Shown here: positions 18,288 to 26,644 of the stretch, piece after piece
Numbering within the stretch: the first letter of the stretch is position 1
Layout: the number at the start of each line of letters is the position of its first letter
NCBI GenBank assembly: GCA_050247235.1
Contig: JBFWUN010000010.1
Location: forward strand, 1 to 64,000
Origin: CAIKBL01 sp050247235
GTDB taxonomy: Bacteria > Pseudomonadota > Gammaproteobacteria > Ga0077536
Length of the DNA stretch: 64,000 nt
Direction: 5' to 3'
The notes under the pieces: generated by a model
Seen by the model: the letters and a program-made list of their open reading frames with translations, nothing else
Told to the model about the DNA's origin: nothing
Database searches by the model: none
Position numbers and translations under genes: made by a program

Positions 18288-18334
18288 CTTGAAACAGCTT
18301 TAACTAACTGAGAAAAAAAGCGAGTCCACCGGGG

Positions 18335-20875
18335 ATGAAAGAGGCTTTCTGGAAGTCCGACCGCTTCGTCGGCATCGCCATCACCTGCATGTTCCTTGCG
18401 GCATGGCTCATCGGTACGCGTCTTCTCGAAGGCCTCGAACGTGACGCCTACGACTTGGGTGTCCAGATCTCGTCCCGCGACCCGGGCAACCAGGTCGCGG
18501 TGGTCGCGATCGACGACGAAAGCATCAAGAACATTGGACGCTGGCCGTGGCCGCGCGACGTGCACGCCCAGATGGTGGACAAGCTGAAGGCGGCCGGCGC
18601 CAAGGTCATCGGCTCGACGATTTTCTACGCCGAAGCACAGATCGATCCGGGGCTGACGTGGATTCAGCGTCTGAAATCGCAGCTTGCGAATATCAGCCTG
18701 ACGGGCGCCGCCGGTCAGGAAATCACGGACACGCTCGGCGCCGCCGAACGCGCACTCAACAACGACGCCATCCTTGCGGAGAGTTTCGCGAACGGCCCGA
18801 AGGTCGTGTTGCCGATGTATCTGGAGGACGGCGATCCCATCGGCAATCCCGATGCACCGCTCCCGGACTACGTCAAGCAGTTCGCGATCCCCAAAGAGAA
18901 CCTGCTCGACCCGACCGGGCAGAACGCCGAGTACCTGCCACGCTCGACGATCAACATGGCGCCTCCCATCGAGGTGTTTGGCCGCGCCGCGTCCGCTATC
19001 GGGCACCTCATCGTCTGGCCGGACGTCGACGGTGACATCCGGTTCGAGCCGCTGGTGGTCCGATACTACGACGATTACTTCCCGTCCCTGTCGCTGATGA
19101 TCGCGGCCCAGAGCCTCAATGTCGGCGTCGACGAGATCAAAGTGAACCTTGGCGACAGCGTTCAACTGAAGAACCTGAATATCAAGACCGACGTGGAACT
19201 GTTCATGAACACGTTCTTCTACGGTCAGCGCGAGGGCGATAGGCCACCGTTCGATGTGTACTCGTTCCTGGACGTGCTTCAGGACAAGGTGCCGGTAGAG
19301 AACTTCAAGGACAAGATCGTGCTGCTCGGCGCAACCGCCTTCGGTGTCGGTTCCACATTGCACACGCCCACAGGTGACGTGGGCGGACCCGTTCTCGTGC
19401 TGGCGCACAATGTCGCGAGCATCCTCAACCAGAACTTTTTCGTACAGCCTGGTTGGTCGCGAATCGTGGAATTCCTGGTACTGCTCGCGGTCGGTGGATA
19501 CCTGATCGGGGGACTGCCGAGACTTGCCCCCGGATCGGCGTTCATCGTCAGCCTCGCCGTCCTCGCCGCGCTGGTGATCATCGAACTCGCGCTGATGAAA
19601 TCGCAGGGCATGTGGCTCAAGTTCATGACCGCCGCAAGCCTGCTCGCGATCGGCCACATCCTGCTGACGACAAAGCGCTATCTGGTAGCCGAAGCGGATC
19701 GCCGCCGGCTGGATGTGGACTCGGCTACGAGCAACCGCCAGCTTGCACTGCAGTTCCAGCAGAAGGGCGAACTCGACATGGCTTTCGACTACTTTCGCAA
19801 GTGTCCGGTGGACAATTCACTGCTGGAAGCCGTCTACAATCTCGCGGCCGACTTCGAGGCTAAGCGCAAGTTCAACAAGGCGGCCGCGGTTTACCAGTAC
19901 ATCGAAAGCAAGAACCCCGAATTCCGCGACATCAAGACGAAGGTCACGCGCGCGAAGCAGCTGGAAGAGACCGTACTGATCGGCGGGGCCGCGTCGAAGA
20001 CCGCCGGTACGATGCTGCTCGATGGCAGCATCTCCAAGCCTATGCTCGGCCGCTACGAAGTCGAAAAGGAACTCGGCAAGGGCGCGATGGGCGTCGTTTA
20101 TCTGGGCAAGGACCCCAAGATCAACCGCGTGGTCGCCATCAAGACGATGGCGCTCTCGCAGGAGTTCGAAGCGGATGAACTCGACGAGGTGAAAGCGCGG
20201 TTCTTCCGCGAGGCCGAAACCGCCGGTCGCCTGCAGCATCCGAATATCGTGACCATCTACGACGCGGGAGAGGAACACGATCTCGCATACATCGCGATGG
20301 AGTTCCTGGAAGGACACGACCTGGTACGCTACACGAAGCCAGACGCATTGCTGCCACTGCCCATCACGATGGGCATCATCTTCAAGGCGGCACTCGCACT
20401 CGACTTCGCCCACAAGCAGAACGTCGTGCACCGGGATATCAAGCCGGCAAACGTGATGTACGAGCCGAACAAGAAGACTGTGAAACTCACGGACTTCGGC
20501 ATCGCGCGCATCACGGATTCGAGCCGGACAAAAACCGGCATGGTGCTGGGGACCCCGTCGTACATGTCGCCGGAACAACTGTCCGGCAAAAAGGTCGATG
20601 GCCGCTCGGATCTCTTCTCCCTCGGCGTGATGCTCTACCAGATGGTCACCGGCAAACTCCCGTTCATGGGAGAGTCGATGGCGACACTCATGTACAAGAT
20701 CGCAAACGAGCCCCATCAGGACATCGCCGAACTCAAGCCGGATCTCGCGAGGCAGCGTCCCTGTATCTCCGAGATCATCAACAAGGCGCTGCAAAAGGAC
20801 GTGAACAAGCGGTACCAGACCGGTGCCGAGATGGCGCGGGATATCCAGGCCTGCGCGAAGCAGGTCGGCGGCTGA
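18335..20875 (+). CDS. CHASE2-domain sensor serine/threonine protein kinase
   Basis: Membrane sensor kinase of 846 residues. Residues 1-30 hold one membrane helix. A CHASE2 extracytoplasmic domain follows to about residue 360 (VAVVAIDDESIKNIGRWPWP, AAGAKVIGSTIFYAEA), then three hydrophobic helices to about 450. A TPR-like cytoplasmic linker covers about 460-545. The C-terminal Hanks-type kinase (about 574-840) is complete: glycine loop G581KGAMG586, K603, H699-R700-D701, D720-F-G and SPEQLSGKKVDGRSDLFSLG. It should be active. It heads a plus-strand group with a PP2C phosphatase and an FHA protein, the standard pThr trio. The linker holds LEETVLIGG with Thr546. Confidence 0.93.
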   Translation: MKEAFWKSDRFVGIAITCMFLAAWLIGTRLLEGLERDAYDLGVQISSRDPGNQVAVVAIDDESIKNIGRWPWPRDVHAQMVDKLKAAGAKVIGSTIFYAEAQIDPGLTWIQRLKSQLANISLTGAAGQEITDTLGAAERALNNDAILAESFANGPKVVLPMYLEDGDPIGNPDAPLPDYVKQFAIPKENLLDPTGQNAEYLPRSTINMAPPIEVFGRAASAIGHLIVWPDVDGDIRFEPLVVRYYDDYFPSLSLMIAAQSLNVGVDEIKVNLGDSVQLKNLNIKTDVELFMNTFFYGQREGDRPPFDVYSFLDVLQDKVPVENFKDKIVLLGATAFGVGSTLHTPTGDVGGPVLVLAHNVASILNQNFFVQPGWSRIVEFLVLLAVGGYLIGGLPRLAPGSAFIVSLAVLAALVIIELALMKSQGMWLKFMTAASLLAIGHILLTTKRYLVAEADRRRLDVDSATSNRQLALQFQQKGELDMAFDYFRKCPVDNSLLEAVYNLAADFEAKRKFNKAAAVYQYIESKNPEFRDIKTKVTRAKQLEETVLIGGAASKTAGTMLLDGSISKPMLGRYEVEKELGKGAMGVVYLGKDPKINRVVAIKTMALSQEFEADELDEVKARFFREAETAGRLQHPNIVTIYDAGEEHDLAYIAMEFLEGHDLVRYTKPDALLPLPITMGIIFKAALALDFAHKQNVVHRDIKPANVMYEPNKKTVKLTDFGIARITDSSRTKTGMVLGTPSYMSPEQLSGKKVDGRSDLFSLGVMLYQMVTGKLPFMGESMATLMYKIANEPHQDIAELKPDLARQRPCISEIINKALQKDVNKRYQTGAEMARDIQACAKQVGG

Positions 20876-20885
20876 GTCAGCCGAC

Positions 20886-21719
20886 ATGCTGGGCGGCCTC
20901 GAAATCGAACTCGCAAACGTTTCGGACCCCGGCCGCAAACGGCCCCACAACGAAGACAGCGCCGTCACTGACCGTGACGTCGGACTCGCCCTGGTTGCCG
21001 ACGGCATGGGAGGCTACAAGGCCGGCGAAGTCGCGAGCGCTATTGCCGCGAAAGTGGTATTCGACGATGTACGCGAAGGTCGCCGCCGGCACCACTTCGT
21101 GAAAGCCCATGAACGCGACGGCGAATCCCACGACGCTGCGCTGATTCGCGGTGCCATTGAGAAGGCCAATCGGCACATCTATGAAACCGCGCACCAGATT
21201 CCGCAGTGCCAGGGCATGGGGACGACAATCGTGGCGGCGCTCTTCGCGAGCGGCCGGGTCACGATCGCGCACGTCGGCGATTCCCGGATTTACCGGTTCC
21301 GGGGCGAAGAATTACAGCAGGTGACGAGCGACCACTCGCTCGTTCAGGAACTCATAGACCGGGGCTTCTTCACGCCCGAAGAGGCGCAGGCCAACACGCC
21401 GAAAAACCTCGTGACCCGGGCGCTTGGAATTGACGACATCGTGCAGGTCGACGTCCAGGAACTCGAGACCCAGCCGGGCGACATCTTCCTGCTCTGTTCG
21501 GATGGGCTCAATGATATGGTAAATGATGAAGATATTCGCTTAACCCTAAGTAAATATAGTGCTAATCTACTACAAGCAGCGCACGAGCTCGTGGGGCTGG
21601 CGAATGCCGGGGGAGGCAAGGACAACATCTCGGTCGTGCTGGCAAGACCGGGATCCGCCCAATCCGCGGGATCCGGGTTCAAGTCGAAACTGAAAAGCCT
21701 CTGGTCGAAGGGCAGCTGA
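20886..21719 (+). CDS. PP2C-family serine/threonine phosphatase
   Basis: Cytoplasmic, metal-dependent phosphatase of 277 residues, likely to reverse phosphorylation by the kinase 10 bp upstream. Metal-binding motifs are present: RPHNEDS (E23, D24), VADGMGGYKAG (D39), HVGDSRIYRF, LLCSDGLNDMV and GGKDNISVV. It is the stand-alone PrpC/Stp type without membrane anchor. Codons in 21511-21585 (encoding NDMVNDEDIRLTLSKYSAN and neighbours) are strikingly AT-rich, with TTA, CTA, AGT, AAA and TAT, unlike the rest of the gene, although the protein pattern is normal. Confidence 0.94.
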   Translation: MLGGLEIELANVSDPGRKRPHNEDSAVTDRDVGLALVADGMGGYKAGEVASAIAAKVVFDDVREGRRRHHFVKAHERDGESHDAALIRGAIEKANRHIYETAHQIPQCQGMGTTIVAALFASGRVTIAHVGDSRIYRFRGEELQQVTSDHSLVQELIDRGFFTPEEAQANTPKNLVTRALGIDDIVQVDVQELETQPGDIFLLCSDGLNDMVNDEDIRLTLSKYSANLLQAAHELVGLANAGGGKDNISVVLARPGSAQSAGSGFKSKLKSLWSKGS

Positions 21720-21731
21720 TAGGACGCAAAC

Positions 21732-22496
21732 ATGGGCAAACTTGTACTCAGCTTGAACGGCGCGGTTCAGGGCGAATTCCAACTGAACAAGGAGCGCATG
21801 ACGATTGGACGGAAGCCCGACAATGACGTCCAGATCGACAACCTTGCAGTCAGCGGCAAGCACGCACTCGTCATCACCATCCTCGATGACTCGTTTCTCG
21901 AGGATCTCGGCAGCACGAACGGCACGTACGTAAACGGCAAGCTGATCAAGAAGCACGCACTGCGTGATGGCGACGTGGTTGGGATCGGCAAACACGAGCT
22001 CAAGTACGTCAACGAGCACGCGACGGCCGACGACGAGGAATTCGAGAAGACCATGATCATCCGCCCCGGCTCCGCGAGCGCCGCCGTGGCGGCCGCGAAG
22101 GCGGCCGAAGACGCAGGGGTCGGAGCGGCTCCTCCGCCCGCGCCCGCGCCGGCGGCCGCCCCGGCTCCTCGACCCGCGGCGGCCGCGGTACCACCGGCCG
22201 CCGCTGCCCCAGGTGGGATGCCGCTGGGAAAGCTGCAGGTGCTGAACGGCCCCATCGCCGGCAAGGAACTCGAACTGACCAAGGCGCTGATCACGCTAGG
22301 CAAACCGGGCGTGCAGGTCGCGGTCATATCGCGGCGACCCCAAGGCTACTTTCTCACGCATATCGAAGGCGACGGCAAGAACAACAACTTCCCGATCGTC
22401 AACGGCAACCCGATCGGGGCACAGGCGTACGCAATCAAGCACGGCGACGTGATCGAACTCGCCGGGATCAAGATGTCGTTTTCGCTGATGCGCTGA
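21732..22496 (+). CDS. FHA-domain protein with Pro/Ala linker
   Basis: A 254-residue soluble protein. Residues about 1-95 form an FHA phosphothreonine-binding domain: ERMTIGRKPDNDVQIDN, SGKHALV and DLGSTNGTYVNG are the classic binding-loop motifs. A long Ala/Pro linker (about 115-165) leads to a second beta-rich domain (about 168-254). This domain looks like a degenerate FHA: LITLGKPGVQVAVISRR followed by NNFPIVNGNPIG. Between them FEKTMIIRP carries Thr107 in a setting like that of known FHA-docking threonines. It is 12 bp after the PP2C gene and so a probable reader of the kinase signal. Confidence 0.9.
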   Translation: MGKLVLSLNGAVQGEFQLNKERMTIGRKPDNDVQIDNLAVSGKHALVITILDDSFLEDLGSTNGTYVNGKLIKKHALRDGDVVGIGKHELKYVNEHATADDEEFEKTMIIRPGSASAAVAAAKAAEDAGVGAAPPPAPAPAAAPAPRPAAAAVPPAAAAPGGMPLGKLQVLNGPIAGKELELTKALITLGKPGVQVAVISRRPQGYFLTHIEGDGKNNNFPIVNGNPIGAQAYAIKHGDVIELAGIKMSFSLMR

Positions 22497-22648
22497 GCAC
22501 CGCACCGGATCTCGCCCAGCCGCGAGATCATCGTTCGCTCCGCGCCGCCCGTCCCGATTCGCAGTACGCCGCCCTGCGTCCAGGACTGATCACGCGTTCG
22601 CTTGGCACCCGCTGTCCGTTGCGCGATACCGGCGGCGCAATGAGGACT

Positions 22649-22665
22649 GCCGGCGAATGGCCGGC
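22649..22665. terminator. Hairpin between convergent FHA and adenylate cyclase genes
   Basis: GCCGGC-GAATG-GCCGGC forms a 6-bp perfect stem in the 232-bp space between two convergent genes. It has no T-run on either strand. A bidirectional terminator is possible but unproven; nothing else was seen in this space. Confidence 0.3.
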
Positions 22666-22728
22666 GAGCCAAGGCTGCACGGCGCGGGATGAACGGGTCC
22701 GACGTATCCCCAAACCTGTGCCAGGGAC

Positions 22729-24981
22729 CTACTTCTCGGAGTGGGTGTAGACGCCGTCCCAGTCCCGCGCAGGCGGCGCCTTGCGGAACTGAGCCACCCG
22801 GGAGATGTACAGGCTGTAGAGCGCGGGCGCCCGGGAGTTGCGTTGCAGGTTCAGGAAATTCACTTCCGCCGCATCCCACTCCTGGGCACGGTACAGCCGT
22901 AGCGTTTCCCGGTGCAGTTTCAGTTCTGCCTTGAGCTTCGCGTCCACATCTTCCTTGAGACACAGCGGCTCGTAGATCGTGATCGGCTGTTCCTTTCCCT
23001 TCACGCGTACGCGGTCCACTTCACGATACGCGTATTCCGGTACGGCCTCCTTGGTGGTCTCACTGACGAGCAGTGCGGCACCGTAGTTCTTCGTAAGCCC
23101 CTCGAGCCGCGATCCCAGGTTCACGGCATCGCCCAGCGCGGTGTAGGCCACGCGGAACTCGGAGCCCATGTTGCCAACGCTCATCGATCCTGTGTTGATG
23201 CCGATTCCGATGCGGATTTCCGGCCAGCCCTTGGTCCGAAACCCGCGATTGATCTCTTCCACCTTGGCCAGCATGTCGAGCCCGGCCTGTACCGCGTGCA
23301 ATGCGTGCGCGTGATCCTCCAGCGGCGCTCCCCAGAACGCCATGATGGCATCTCCCATGTACTTGTCGATCGTGCCGCGGCGTTCATGAATCACGCGCGT
23401 CATCGGGGTCAGGAACTGGTTCATCAGCGCGGACAGTTCCTTTGGATTGAGGCCCTCGGAAATCGTCGTGAACCCGCGGACGTCCGAGAAAAGAACAGTC
23501 ATCTCGCGGCTCTCCGCGTCGAGCGAATACGCGTCCGGGCTGCGCGCCATTTCGTCCACGAGTGCCGGCGGGACGTAATGACCGAACAGTCCGGTGAGCT
23601 GCCGTTTGCCGCGTGTCTCGACGAAGTACCCGTAGGACATGTTGACGATGAACATCGAGAGCAGCATGAGCAACCCTGACGCGAGCGGCAGAACGAAATC
23701 CGCGACCGACCATACGAGCAGGTTGAATCCCAGGTAGCCCAGCGCGAGCCCCAGTGCGAGCAACGTCGCCCACAGCGGACTCAGCAGCGGCGCCACGACG
23801 GCCATCACGAGCCCGAACAGCAGCAGCAGGACAACCTCGGCGCCGAGCGTGTACTCGGGGAGCTGCTTGAGGTCGCCGCTCAGGATCCCGGCAATGAGAT
23901 TCGCGTGTACCTCGACCCCCGGATACACCTCCTCAACGGGTGTGGAGCGCAGGTCCAGCAGCCCCGGCGCAGTTGTGCCCACCAGCACGATGGCGCCTTT
24001 GAGCGTTGCGGCGTCCACGTGCCCGTTCAGCACATCCGTGGCAGAGACGTAGGGAAAGCTGCCGCGCTTGCCCCGGTAAGGCACGAGTGTCTGGACATGG
24101 CGGTCCACCGGAATCATGCGCGTTCCGATCGTGAGCCATTCGAGTCCCGGATAGCTGCGACCGCTCCCGAACAACGGCTGTTCGAAGCGCGGCGTGATCG
24201 ACTTGGCGCCAAGGGCGCGGCGGGCAACCTCCAGCGACAGCGAACCGTAGTACGCGCCATCGAACTCGATCAGCATCGGCACACGGCGAACCACGCCGTC
24301 GGCGTCGAGCTCAGGATTGAAATGCCCCCCGCCTACGCCCCCCTGCTGCAGCTGCTCGAGGTTTGCACCGTACCCCCGCGCGGTTCGGAACGCGATGTTC
24401 TTGCCGGTGAACGTGCCGGGCACGAAGGTGGGCGGCGGCAATGCGCCACTCTTCGCCAATTCCAGCCCGACACCTCCTCCCATGTTGAAGTAGTAGCCGA
24501 GCACGACGGGATGCCTGGCAAGCGTCTCGGCAAAAATCCGGTCATAGTCGAGCCGGTCCCGCATGTCGGCGAGCGTGTTCAGGAACGCCGTATCACCGGC
24601 GAGACCGCCGCGTCCGAGGTCCTCCAGTATGCCCAGACCCGAGCTGTTGTCCGGCTCCGCGAACACGATGTCGAACCCGACGAGCTTGACGTCGTAGTCC
24701 ACGAACAGGCGCTCCACCATCCGGGCGAGCCGGTCGCGTCCCCAGGGCCAGCGACCTTCCGCGGCCAGGCTTTTCTCGTCGATGTCGACGATCACGATTC
24801 CACGCTCCTGCGTCTTGGGCATCGTGAGTTTCAGTCGCTGGTCGTAAGCGAGGTTGTCGAGTCGGTCGACGATTCCGAGCCTCAGCCAGTTGGCCGCATG
24901 GAAGATGAACAACACGAGGACCGCGAGCCCGAGTCCGATACGCGCTCCGTGCACGCCGATCCTGCCGAGCAGATTCTTCAT
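22729..24981 (-). CDS. CHASE2-domain class III adenylate cyclase
   Basis: Membrane-bound cyclase of 750 residues predicted to make cAMP. An N-terminal helix is followed by a CHASE2 domain (about 35-385; IVIVDIDEKSLAAEGRWPWG, VKLVGFDIVFAEPD), three membrane helices (about 395-460), and the catalytic domain. The two metal aspartates are D500 (VLFSDVRGF) and D544 (DKYMGDAIMAFWG), 44 apart as usual. K540 and a Thr in YTALGDAVN fit adenine recognition of class IIIb. N and R of VNLGSR complete the site. The start ATG overlaps the stop of the upstream lipoprotein gene as ATGA, so it is the last gene of the lipid-transport operon. Confidence 0.93.
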   Translation of the reverse strand: MKNLLGRIGVHGARIGLGLAVLVLFIFHAANWLRLGIVDRLDNLAYDQRLKLTMPKTQERGIVIVDIDEKSLAAEGRWPWGRDRLARMVERLFVDYDVKLVGFDIVFAEPDNSSGLGILEDLGRGGLAGDTAFLNTLADMRDRLDYDRIFAETLARHPVVLGYYFNMGGGVGLELAKSGALPPPTFVPGTFTGKNIAFRTARGYGANLEQLQQGGVGGGHFNPELDADGVVRRVPMLIEFDGAYYGSLSLEVARRALGAKSITPRFEQPLFGSGRSYPGLEWLTIGTRMIPVDRHVQTLVPYRGKRGSFPYVSATDVLNGHVDAATLKGAIVLVGTTAPGLLDLRSTPVEEVYPGVEVHANLIAGILSGDLKQLPEYTLGAEVVLLLLFGLVMAVVAPLLSPLWATLLALGLALGYLGFNLLVWSVADFVLPLASGLLMLLSMFIVNMSYGYFVETRGKRQLTGLFGHYVPPALVDEMARSPDAYSLDAESREMTVLFSDVRGFTTISEGLNPKELSALMNQFLTPMTRVIHERRGTIDKYMGDAIMAFWGAPLEDHAHALHAVQAGLDMLAKVEEINRGFRTKGWPEIRIGIGINTGSMSVGNMGSEFRVAYTALGDAVNLGSRLEGLTKNYGAALLVSETTKEAVPEYAYREVDRVRVKGKEQPITIYEPLCLKEDVDAKLKAELKLHRETLRLYRAQEWDAAEVNFLNLQRNSRAPALYSLYISRVAQFRKAPPARDWDGVYTHSEK

Positions 24982-25598
24982 GGTGCTGGTTTCCCTGCAG
25001 TCTCCGGGCCGGGAAACGCCGACCCCGCGTCGCGTACGAATGCTGCGAAGACGTCACCGACGGCGCGGTTCATCGCCCGCGCCGCAGCGCCCGCAGTCGC
25101 GTCGTCCAGGGGGGCGCTCGCCGCGTACTCTCGCGTGAGGATGCCTCGCTTCCCGCGCGCGCTGGCGCTGAGTTCGAGATGCACGCGCATTTTCATCGCG
25201 CCCGGCTCGATTTCCTGTTCAAAGCGGAGGATTCGGCCCGAAACCGCGAGCGCGGTATCGACTGCGGGTCCGGTGCCGATGGAGCTCGCGACCGCGGCCG
25301 CACGCAGGTAACGGGCGAGTTCATGTTGCAGCATCCGTTCGGGCGGGTCGATCCACAACTGGTGATGCGCCTGCGCGAGCGACTGGCCCGCGTCGCGCGT
25401 GATCGCGAGTGCACGTTCCTTGTGGAGTCCGCTGGCAACGAGCGGCGCCACCCGTATCACGCCGCCGGTCCAGGGGCTACGTACCGGAGCCGCCGGGGGC
25501 GGCACGTCGAGGCGGATGAAAACATCCGGAGGAACGGGCGCGACCGATCCGCAGCCTGCCGCGAGTACACCTGCCAGCAGAAGTGCGCGGCGGGTCAC
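24978..25598 (-). CDS. PqiC-like ABC-transporter auxiliary lipoprotein
   Basis: Predicted lipoprotein of 206 residues, lipobox LAAGC at about residue 16, matching the PqiC/YmbA-type 'ABC-type transport auxiliary lipoprotein' family found beside MCE genes. Typical parts are VFIRLDVPPP, GGVIRVAPLVASG, HQLWIDPPERMLQHELARYL and a late LSGRILRFEQE-type strand. It probably sits at the outer membrane, linking the MCE protein across the periplasm. Both ends overlap neighbours by 4 bp (ATGA), showing tight coupling with the MCE gene and the adenylate cyclase. Confidence 0.82.
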   Translation of the reverse strand: MTRRALLLAGVLAAGCGSVAPVPPDVFIRLDVPPPAAPVRSPWTGGVIRVAPLVASGLHKERALAITRDAGQSLAQAHHQLWIDPPERMLQHELARYLRAAAVASSIGTGPAVDTALAVSGRILRFEQEIEPGAMKMRVHLELSASARGKRGILTREYAASAPLDDATAGAAARAMNRAVGDVFAAFVRDAGSAFPGPETAGKPAP

Positions 25599-26605
25599 GG
25601 CGTACCTTCGACAACCGGTTCCGGGCTGCGCAGAATGCGCGAAGGGTTCGCCCGCAGTTCACGCGCCAGTTCGTGCATCTGCCGCGCGCCGCCCGAGAGG
25701 TTGTACATCAGCGTATCGATATCTTCGGCGATGGTCGTGAGCGTCGTATCCATCTTCTCCAAGGAGCTGCGCGCGTGCGTAATGCTGCCCGCGAGATCGT
25801 TCTCGTTCGCGGCGACCAGCGCATCGAGGCGCACCAGCGCCGCATCCATCCGCCGACGGGTACCATCGAACGCCGCCAGCAGGTGCGTAAGTTGCACGGC
25901 TGCCTCATCCGCGTGATCGAGCAGACGACCGACCCGTGCGTCGGTGGTCGGCCCGAGCAGGTGCTCGAGGCGCGCCGCGCTGGTTTCCAGCCGGCCGAGC
26001 ACGCGGGTCGCCTGCGGAGCGAGTTCGCCGTTCACCCGGGTGTCGAGATTGCGCACGAGCGGCGAGAGTTCGTCGCGGCGGAACGTCACGAACTCGTCGG
26101 CCACTTGCGAGATGCGCCGGTCAAGGTTGCGCAGCACCGGGCCGACTCCGCTCTCGGAGAGATCACTGAAACCCGTGGCTGCTTCGCTGAGCGCGGAGAA
26201 CAGATCCGCGTGCTGCACGCCGCGGATCTCGGCGCCCGGCCGCAGATGTTCCGTGCTGCGCCCCTCCTGGATCTGGATCTGTACCTGCGCGATGAGACCC
26301 GCCGCGATCACTTCCGCGACGCTGTCCACGGGGATACGCCAATCCTTGGCCACCGAGAAACTGACCTTGTAACGCATCCCGGTTGGCGCGGGTGTCGGTT
26401 CGATTTCCTCCACCTGCCCTACCCGGTATCCCTCGTAGAAAACGCCGGTGCCGAACTTCACCCCGGCCACGTTATCGTAGAACGCGTGGTAGAGATCGCT
26501 CGGTCCGGCGCGCCCTGTGACAAAGTGCATCAGCACGAGAAACGCCATGGCAACGCCGCCGACGAACAGGCCGACCACGAGGTAGTTGACGGTATCCCGC
26601 TTCAA
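25595..26605 (-). CDS. MCE-domain (MlaD-like) lipid transport protein
   Basis: Substrate-binding protein of an MCE-type lipid ABC transporter, anchored in the inner membrane by one N-terminal helix (residues about 8-28) and projecting into the periplasm. The MCE domain follows directly (YHAFYDNVAGVKFGTGVFYEGYRVGQVEEIE, about 38-145). A long helical, probably coiled-coil region then runs to about residue 310. At 336 residues it is longer than E. coli MlaD (183) and closer to the PqiB-like or Mycobacterium-like single-MCE proteins. The start codon is TTG with a weak ribosome site. It overlaps the lipoprotein gene by 4 bp and follows the ATPase gene by 39 bp. Confidence 0.9.
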   Translation of the reverse strand: MKRDTVNYLVVGLFVGGVAMAFLVLMHFVTGRAGPSDLYHAFYDNVAGVKFGTGVFYEGYRVGQVEEIEPTPAPTGMRYKVSFSVAKDWRIPVDSVAEVIAAGLIAQVQIQIQEGRSTEHLRPGAEIRGVQHADLFSALSEAATGFSDLSESGVGPVLRNLDRRISQVADEFVTFRRDELSPLVRNLDTRVNGELAPQATRVLGRLETSAARLEHLLGPTTDARVGRLLDHADEAAVQLTHLLAAFDGTRRRMDAALVRLDALVAANENDLAGSITHARSSLEKMDTTLTTIAEDIDTLMYNLSGGARQMHELARELRANPSRILRSPEPVVEGTP

Positions 26606-26644
26606 TTTGGATGCGCGCCCGCGTGCTTGCGGCGGCGCGGCCGC

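Noticed and set aside
18275..19657. Minus-strand open frame of 460 codons opposite the CHASE2-kinase gene
   Set aside because: Antisense shadow; no recognisable protein and no ribosome site in context.
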